From positions 62,001-126,000 of the forward strand of contig CALLUO010000005.1 in NCBI GenBank assembly GCA_938010425.1: DNA of 64,000 nucleotides, written 5' to 3'. This DNA is from an uncultured Elioraea sp. (GTDB taxonomy: Bacteria > Pseudomonadota > Alphaproteobacteria > Acetobacterales > Acetobacteraceae). Below are positions 58,386 to 64,000 of the stretch, piece after piece. The stretch's first letter is position 1. Each line of letters starts with the position of its first letter. The notes beneath the pieces are model-generated. The model did not search any database. It was not told where the DNA came from and saw nothing but the letters and a program-made list of their open reading frames with translations. The translations under genes and the position numbers were made by a program.

Positions 58386-59824
58386 AACGCGCCTCCCCCG
58401 GCACGGCGTGGAATGGCGGCCTGCAGGGCAGCAAGCTCGCGTGGCAGGGCCTGCGCCCACTGCGTGATCGATCCGGCACCGAGACAAACTACGTAATCCC
58501 CGGGCCTAGCAATCGCATGCACCATCTCGGCGAGATGCGAAGGATCAGGCAGGGCGACCACCGACCGGTGCCCGCGCGCAATCAGCCCATCGACCAGCGC
58601 GTCGCGATCGATCCCTGGGATGGGTTGTTCTCCCGCCGGGTAGATGTCGGCGACGATCACGGTCGAGGCGTCGTTCATGCACGTGCAGAACTCCTCGAAC
58701 AAGGAGGCGACGCGCGTGTAGCGATGCGGCTGTACCACCGCGATAACCTCGCGTGCGCCCGCCTGGCGCGCCGCCTTCAGCACGGCGGCGATTTCCACCG
58801 GGTGATGGCCATAGTCGTCGATGATGGTGACTCCGCCGACCTCGCCGACACGGGTGAAGCGCCGTTTCACGCCCTTGAAACCGAGCAGGGCGGAGCGGAT
58901 CACGTCCTCGGCAATGTCCATCTCCACCCCGACCGCAATGGCGGCGAGCGCGTTCTGCACGTTGTGCGCACCGAGCATGGGAAGGCGGAACGGTTTTAGC
59001 CGTCGCGCGCGCCCGCCGTGCCGGTCCGAGACCACGACCTCAAAGGTCGCGCCAAGCCGATCCATCACCAGTTTTTCCGCCCGCACATCCGCCTGCGGTG
59101 AGAAGCCGTAGGTGACGATGCGCCGATCAGCCAGCCGCGGGATCATCGCCTGCACCTCGGCGTGGTCGAGGCAAAGCACGGCGAAGCCGTAGAAGGGGAT
59201 GTTGCCAACAAACTGGGCGTAGCCGTCCCTCATCGCCTCAGCGCTGCCCCAATGGTCAAGATGTTCGGGGTCCATGTTGGTCACGATCGCTATCAACGCT
59301 GGCAGGCGGAGGAACGAGCCGTCCGACTCGTCTGCCTCCACCACCATCCAGTCGCCGGAACCAAGCCGCGTGTTCGACCCATAGGCGTTCACGATGCCGC
59401 CGTTGATCACGGTAGGATCGAGATGCGCGGCCTCTAGCACGGCAGCGATCAGGCTTGTCGTCGTTGTCTTGCCATGGGTGCCGCCAACCGCGATCGACCA
59501 TTTGAGCCGCATCAGTTCAGCGAGCATCTCTGCCCGCCGCACGACGGGGATTAGCTGCTGGCGAGCAGCGACCACCTCGGGGTTGTCGCGCTTAATCGCC
59601 GAAGAGACGACGACGACCTGCGCCTCGCCGAGATTCTCCGCCGCGTGGCCGATGGTGACGGGGATGCCAAGCTCGCGCAGGCGCTTCACCGTGTAGCCCT
59701 CGGCGATGTCGCTGCCCTGCACGCGATAGCCGAGATTGTGCAGCACCTCAGCGATCCCGGACATGCCGATGCCGCCGATGCCGACGAAGTGAATGGTGCC
59801 GATGGAGAGGGGAAGGGCGCGCAT
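58382..59824 (-). CDS. murC: UDP-N-acetylmuramate--L-alanine ligase
   Basis: MurC adds L-Ala to UDP-MurNAc. The 480-residue product shows [41 protein letters not shown], the ATP loop [64 protein letters not shown] and [21 protein letters not shown] at 59824 shares its A with the murG TGA stop; a GTG at 59827 directly precedes it and is an alternative start. It overlaps murB by four bases. Confidence 0.97.
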   Translation of the reverse strand: MRALPLSIGTIHFVGIGGIGMSGIAEVLHNLGYRVQGSDIAEGYTVKRLRELGIPVTIGHAAENLGEAQVVVVSSAIKRDNPEVVAARQQLIPVVRRAEMLAELMRLKWSIAVGGTHGKTTTTSLIAAVLEAAHLDPTVINGGIVNAYGSNTRLGSGDWMVVEADESDGSFLRLPALIAIVTNMDPEHLDHWGSAEAMRDGYAQFVGNIPFYGFAVLCLDHAEVQAMIPRLADRRIVTYGFSPQADVRAEKLVMDRLGATFEVVVSDRHGGRARRLKPFRLPMLGAHNVQNALAAIAVGVEMDIAEDVIRSALLGFKGVKRRFTRVGEVGGVTIIDDYGHHPVEIAAVLKAARQAGAREVIAVVQPHRYTRVASLFEEFCTCMNDASTVIVADIYPAGEQPIPGIDRDALVDGLIARGHRSVVALPDPSHLAEMVHAIARPGDYVVCLGAGSITQWAQALPRELAALQAAIPRRAGGGAL

Positions 59825-60936
59825 CACTTGGTCTCCATCGGCGCGAGCGCGAGGACGGCCGCAGCGAGATCGTGCGCGGCGTGCGGACGGGCGAAGCGGC
59901 GTGCAGCCTCCGCCATCGCTTGCAGGCGGGCAGGGGAGCCGAGGAGGGTGGTGATCCGCTCGGCCAGGGCGCGCGGTGTGAGCGTCGACTGGTCGAACAC
60001 CTCCGCCGCCCCAGCCGCAGCGAGCGCGCGCGCGTTCGCGCTCTGATGGTCGTCGGTCGCGTACGGATAGGGCACGAGGAGTGCGGGCCGCCCAGCACAG
60101 GCCAACTCCGCGATTGTAGAGGCGCCGGCGCGGCAGAGAACGAGATGCGCGGACATATAAAGCCCCGCCATGTCATCGAAAAAGGGCGCCAGACGAAAGG
60201 CGAGGCCAAGCCGGCCGAGATCTTCCTCGGCTCGCGCCATGTCTTCGGTGCGGCATTGCATCGTCAGAACGAGCCGCTGGCGAAGGGCTTGCGGCACGAG
60301 CGCGAGGGCGGCCGGGATCAGGTCGGCGAACACGCGCGCGCCAAGGCTGCCGCCGACCACCAGCAGTCTGATCGCCTCTCCCGGTCCGGCCGGCGCGTAG
60401 GCTTGCCTGGCGAGCGCCGCAATGCCGGGACGGATGGGCGTGCCGATCAGCGCCGTTCGCGTCCTCTCTGGCACGCGCGCTGTCTCTGCGAAGGAGAGGG
60501 CGAGCAGGTCGGCGAAGCGGGCGAGCAGACGATTAGCGCGGCCGAGCACAGCGTTCTGCTCATGCAAGACGATACGCGAACGGTGCTTGGGCACGCGCGT
60601 GCGCGACGCCAACACCGGAGCGACCGAAGGATAACCGCCGAAGGCGACGATGGCTGCCGGCGCCAGACGCTCGAGGATGGCGCGTGCCTCGATCGCGCCC
60701 AAAGCCAGCGAGGCGAAGGCCCTCGGTGCTCGGGTCAGTCCTCTGCCGGCAATCCCTTCCCCCCGGAGCACGTGGACCTCGGCCGAAGCAAAGGCGACCG
60801 AGGAGCGCTCCGCCGTGCGTCGATCGGTGAGCAAGACGACACGCTCACCGCGTTCGGCGAGGGCGGCGGCCGTGGCGATCGCTGGATAGAGATGCCCGCC
60901 CGTCCCGCCTGCCGCGATCGCGATCGGACGCATCAT
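59824..60936 (-). CDS. murG: Lipid II synthase MurG
   Basis: MurG transfers GlcNAc to lipid I at the inner face of the membrane. The 370-residue glycosyltransferase shows [121 protein letters not shown] and the final helices. The start is taken as the first of two tandem ATGs at 60936, after GAGGGGG; an ATG at 60948 overlapping the ftsW stop is possible. Confidence 0.96.
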   Translation of the reverse strand: MMRPIAIAAGGTGGHLYPAIATAAALAERGERVVLLTDRRTAERSSVAFASAEVHVLRGEGIAGRGLTRAPRAFASLALGAIEARAILERLAPAAIVAFGGYPSVAPVLASRTRVPKHRSRIVLHEQNAVLGRANRLLARFADLLALSFAETARVPERTRTALIGTPIRPGIAALARQAYAPAGPGEAIRLLVVGGSLGARVFADLIPAALALVPQALRQRLVLTMQCRTEDMARAEEDLGRLGLAFRLAPFFDDMAGLYMSAHLVLCRAGASTIAELACAGRPALLVPYPYATDDHQSANARALAAAGAAEVFDQSTLTPRALAERITTLLGSPARLQAMAEAARRFARPHAAHDLAAAVLALAPMETK

Positions 60937-60944
60937 CGTCCCCC

Positions 60945-62066
60945 TCATGGCGCGTCGCTCCGCGTGCGTTTGCGCGTCAGCGCGAGCAGCATCCCAAGCC
61001 CGAGCGCGATCGCAAATACCGACGAGCCACCATAGGAGATGAAGGGCAAGGTCATTCCCTTGGTCGGTATCAAGTGCAGGGTCGAGCCCATGTTGATGAA
61101 GGCCTGCAGGCCGAACTGCATGGCGAGACCAGACCCGGCGAGGATGACGAACGGATCGCTCTCGCTCATCAGGCGAAAGAGCGCGCGCAGCACGATGAAG
61201 GCGAACAGAGCGATGATGAACAGACAGACCAGCATGCCGAACTCCTCGCCGAGCACAGCAAACACGAAGTCGGCATGCGCGTCGGGCAGCACGGATTTCA
61301 CCCGGCCCTCGCCTGGGCCGCGGCCAACCAGCCCGCCATAAGCAAAGGCTTCGAGCGCGCGATCGATCTGGTAAGTGTCGCCAACGGAGGGGTCGAGAAA
61401 ACGGGCGACCCGGCTCTGCACATGGGGAAACAGCATGTAGGCCGCGACGGCAGCCGCAGCGACGAGGCCACTCAGCAGTACCACCCAGACAATGCGCAGC
61501 CCGGCGACAAACCATTGCGCGAGAAAAACGGCAAGCACCACCGCAGCCATACCAATGTCCGGCTGCAGCTTCAGCCCAACCAGCACGACGCCAAGGAGGA
61601 CAGAGGCGATCACCGCTGCCGGAAAATCGCGTGTCTGCACCCCTTCGGCAAACAGCCAGCCAGTGACGACGGCGAAGCAGGGCTTGAGAAACTCAGAAGG
61701 CTGCAACGAAATTCCGGGCAGCGAAATCCAGCGCCGTGCTCCTTTAATCTCGGGCCCAATCAGCGGCGCGGCAAAGGTGAGGGCGAGCGAGACAACGAAG
61801 CCGACGAGGGCAAGCCGACGGATGCTGCGGAGACCGACGAAGCTGACCGCAACCATCAGTGCTGCGGCAAGGGGCAGGAACAGCATCTGCCGACGCACGA
61901 AGGCAAACGCATCGAGGCCGATCCGTTCCGCCACCGCAGGGCTTGCGGCGAGCGAGCTCAACATACCGATCACGATCAGAAGCGCGATCGTGGCCAGCAT
62001 CCAGCGATCGACCGTGAACCACCACCGGCCGAGCCGAGAGCCATCGTTGCGCGCCAGCGCCGTCAT
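60945..62066 (-). CDS. ftsW: Peptidoglycan glycosyltransferase FtsW
   Basis: FtsW is the SEDS-family septal polymerase of lipid II. The 373-residue protein has about ten membrane helices and the conserved segments GARRWISLPGISLQPSEFLKPCFAVV (with the Glu region), LKLQPDIGMAAVVL, DTYQIDRALEAFAYGGLVGRGPGEG, PDAHADFVFAVLGEEFG and STLHLIPTKGMTLPFISYGGSSVFAIALGLGML. ATG at 62066 overlaps the murD stop; an open frame continues upstream into murD but is not used. Confidence 0.97.
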   Translation of the reverse strand: MTALARNDGSRLGRWWFTVDRWMLATIALLIVIGMLSSLAASPAVAERIGLDAFAFVRRQMLFLPLAAALMVAVSFVGLRSIRRLALVGFVVSLALTFAAPLIGPEIKGARRWISLPGISLQPSEFLKPCFAVVTGWLFAEGVQTRDFPAAVIASVLLGVVLVGLKLQPDIGMAAVVLAVFLAQWFVAGLRIVWVVLLSGLVAAAAVAAYMLFPHVQSRVARFLDPSVGDTYQIDRALEAFAYGGLVGRGPGEGRVKSVLPDAHADFVFAVLGEEFGMLVCLFIIALFAFIVLRALFRLMSESDPFVILAGSGLAMQFGLQAFINMGSTLHLIPTKGMTLPFISYGGSSVFAIALGLGMLLALTRKRTRSDAP

Positions 62067-63460
62067 GCCGAAGCCTTCGCCCGCAAGGAGGCGACCAGTC
62101 GACGGAAAGCTTCGCCGCGTGCCTCGAAGCCCGGGAACTGGTCGAACGAGGCGCAAGCGGGGGAGAGGAGAATCACAGTCGGTGCCTCGCGTCGCGCCGC
62201 TTCGAAGGCGGCCCGCACCGCGTTCTCCAGCGTCCCGCAGTGCTCGTGCGGCACGCCCGCTTCGGTCAGGGTGCGCGCGAACTCTTCGGCCGCCTCGCCA
62301 ATCAGCCAAGCCTGAGCCACACGCGGGAAGAAGGGGGCAAGGGGCTCAATGCCGCCCGCTTTGGCGCGCCCGCCGAGGATCCAATGAAAACGGTCGTAGC
62401 AGGCCATGGCACGCGCGGCCGAGTCGGCGTTTGTGGCTTTGCTGTCGTTGATGAACACCACGCCATCGATTTCCGCCACGCGTTCCTGGCGGTGCGGCAA
62501 GCCGGCGAAGGTCGCGATTGCAGACGCGATGTCCTCGCGCGAGACGCCGAGGGCGAGCGCAAGCGCGGCGGCAGCGGCGGCGTTTTGTGCATGGTGCTGC
62601 CCGAGCAGAGAACGATGCCCGATGAGGCTCGCAAGGCGCGTGCGCGACGCGTCGCGATCGTCGATCAGCCGGCCGTGTTCGACGTAGACGCCGCCGGGAA
62701 CCGCGCCTTCGCCGCTGATTCGCACCACCCGGGCAGGGCCGTGGGCAAGGTCCTCGGCGATGGCCCGAGACCACGCGTCATCCACACCGACCACGGCAAT
62801 GCAGCCGGCATCCTGGCGGTCGAAGATCGCGCGCTTCGCCGCCGCGTAGCCAGCCATGTCGCCATGCCGGTCGAGGTGATCCGGCGAAAGGTTCAGCATC
62901 GCTGCGGCATCGAAGCGGATCGATGCGAGTCGCTCCAAGGCGTAAGACGACATCTCGAGGACAAACACGCCGTCGTCCCCCAACATGTTGAGGGCGAGGG
63001 CGGGCGTGCCAAAGTTCCCGCCAACCGCGACCGGCATGCCCGCACGGGCGAGGATGCTGCCCACAAGCGCCGTCGTCGTGCTCTTGCCGTTCGTTCCCGT
63101 GATGCCGACGAAGCGCGCGCGCGACCCTTGCATGCGCACAGCGCGCCACAAAAGGTCGGCCTCGGCGAGAATGGGAACCCCCGCCGCCAGGGCGCGCGCG
63201 GCGACTGGATGCGGTGCAGGCAGACGATGCGGAATGCCGGGCGACAGCACAAGCCCGTCAAAGCCCCGAAGATCGATCGTGCCGAGGTCAGCGACTGGCA
63301 CTCCGGCATCCGCCGCAGCACGGCGCGAGGGTTCCGCATCATCCCACGCGACAATGTCGGCCCCATAGGCAAGGAGAGCGCGCGCCACCGGCAGCCCCGA
63401 CCGGCCGAGGCCCATCACGGCATAGCGTTCGCCCGCGAAGGGGATGAAGGCCGCGCTCAT
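62063..63460 (-). CDS. murD: UDP-N-acetylmuramoylalanine--D-glutamate ligase
   Basis: MurD adds D-Glu to UDP-MurNAc-L-Ala. The 465-residue protein shows [65 protein letters not shown] (ATP loop), [56 protein letters not shown] and [19 protein letters not shown], then ILGGRAK. Its start overlaps the mraY stop by ATGA. The order mraY-murD-ftsW is the standard dcw order. Confidence 0.97.
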   Translation of the reverse strand: MSAAFIPFAGERYAVMGLGRSGLPVARALLAYGADIVAWDDAEPSRRAAADAGVPVADLGTIDLRGFDGLVLSPGIPHRLPAPHPVAARALAAGVPILAEADLLWRAVRMQGSRARFVGITGTNGKSTTTALVGSILARAGMPVAVGGNFGTPALALNMLGDDGVFVLEMSSYALERLASIRFDAAAMLNLSPDHLDRHGDMAGYAAAKRAIFDRQDAGCIAVVGVDDAWSRAIAEDLAHGPARVVRISGEGAVPGGVYVEHGRLIDDRDASRTRLASLIGHRSLLGQHHAQNAAAAAALALALGVSREDIASAIATFAGLPHRQERVAEIDGVVFINDSKATNADSAARAMACYDRFHWILGGRAKAGGIEPLAPFFPRVAQAWLIGEAAEEFARTLTEAGVPHEHCGTLENAVRAAFEAARREAPTVILLSPACASFDQFPGFEARGEAFRRLVASLRAKASA

Positions 63461-64000
63461 CTCAGCTTTAGGGTGGAGAGACCGATCAGGGCCAGGATCA
63501 TCGAAATGATCCAGAAGCGAATCACGATGGTCGGTTCTGCCCAGCCCTTCTTCTCGAAATGGTGGTGCAGCGGCGCCATACGGAACACGCGCCGGCCGGT
63601 GATTTTGTACGATACGACCTGGACGATGACAGACACCGTCTCTAGCACGAACAGGCCCCCGATAATGATCAGCACCAGCTCGTGCTTGGTGGCGACCGCA
63701 ATCGCGCCAAGCGCGCCACCCAGGGCGAGGCTCCCCGTATCGCCCATAAACACCATGGCCGGTGGCGCATTGAACCACAGGAACCCCATGCCGGCGCCGA
63801 TCAGAGCCGAGCAGAACACGGCAAGCTCTCCTGCCCCGGAGACGAAATGGAGCTGCAGGTAGTTGGCGAAAACCGCGTTGCCAACGAGATAGGCGATGAG
63901 CGCGAAACAGGCGGCAGCGATCATCACCGGCACGATGGCAAGCCCATCCAGCCCGTCTGTCAGGTTCACCGCATTCGAGGTGCCCATCATCACGAGCGCG
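63457..64000 (-). CDS. mraY: Phospho-MurNAc-pentapeptide transferase MraY (5' end outside the window)
   Basis: MraY links the UDP-MurNAc-pentapeptide to undecaprenyl phosphate, forming lipid I. About 180 C-terminal residues are visible, with the catalytic [13 protein letters not shown] segment, [46 protein letters not shown], the HHH motif in [26 protein letters not shown] and a final helix. The missing 5' half is cut off by the window edge. Its TGA stop overlaps the murD start. Confidence 0.96.
   Translation of the reverse strand, partial: ALVMMGTSNAVNLTDGLDGLAIVPVMIAAACFALIAYLVGNAVFANYLQLHFVSGAGELAVFCSALIGAGMGFLWFNAPPAMVFMGDTGSLALGGALGAIAVATKHELVLIIIGGLFVLETVSVIVQVVSYKITGRRVFRMAPLHHHFEKKGWAEPTIVIRFWIISMILALIGLSTLKLR

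Noticed and set aside
59872-63862. Several long plus-strand frames opposite murG, ftsW and murD
   Set aside because: All mirror well-supported minus-strand cell-wall genes.

Overview
The window is high-GC, densely packed bacterial chromosome. Gene content points to an alphaproteobacterium, probably Rhodospirillales/Acetobacteraceae: FlbT-type flagellin control, a short DnaA-like HdaA, the lptF-lptG-lptD-surA-pdxA-rsmA run next to divergent pepA-holC, a DUF1127 protein, and a long mur/fts (dcw) cluster ending in lpxC. The genus cannot be fixed from sequence alone.

Layout. 1-4547: flagellar genes fliF (cut by the left edge), flgD and fliK on the minus strand, with flbT divergent. 4548-5903: a largely empty stretch holding one small secreted cysteine protein preceded by a possible Fur site. 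5904-12698: a minus-strand operon of DUF2066 protein, CDP-alcohol phosphatidyltransferase, PerM-type permease, hdaA, ppk and ppx (polyphosphate synthesis/degradation plus replication control). 12759-17203: purM-purN, a tiny membrane protein, ndk (minus) and an ABC-F ATPase. 17163-27990: a nine-gene minus-strand chain, cysQ, Sua5, FAD oxidoreductase, lptF, lptG, lptD, surA, pdxA, rsmA, mostly with overlapping or near-touching genes (LPS export, outer-membrane biogenesis, cofactor and RNA modification). 28078-31508: two tandem M17 aminopeptidases and holC.

31505-37067 is the accessory part: a DUF3891 protein, a TctC-type binding protein, a decayed tartrate/malate dehydrogenase-like pseudogene, a small gene behind a Fur-box-like site, a glycerophosphodiester phosphodiesterase, an unrecognised gene with a palindrome upstream, and about 1.2 kb without convincing genes. 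37068-45543: gltA, a BASS-type transporter, a pentapeptide-repeat protein, uvrD, prmA, DUF1127 and an M24 aminopeptidase. 45547-46861: a TPR-protein pseudogene with frameshifts and stops.

46851-64000: on the minus strand, in transcription order, mraY (cut by the right edge), murD, ftsW, murG, murC, murB, ddl, ftsQ, ftsA, ftsZ, lpxC, bamD, recN, ligA. Most junctions from mraY to ftsA overlap by 1-13 bases, implying translational coupling of peptidoglycan precursor synthesis with divisome assembly.

I saw no rRNA, tRNA, CRISPR array, intact insertion sequence, prophage or defence system. The most interesting points are the purM gene without a normal start codon, two uncharacterised small genes behind Fur-box-like sites, two decayed genes, a 36-bp direct repeat, and several genes whose candidate promoter lies so close to the start that leaderless transcripts are possible. 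I found no clear novel multi-gene system.
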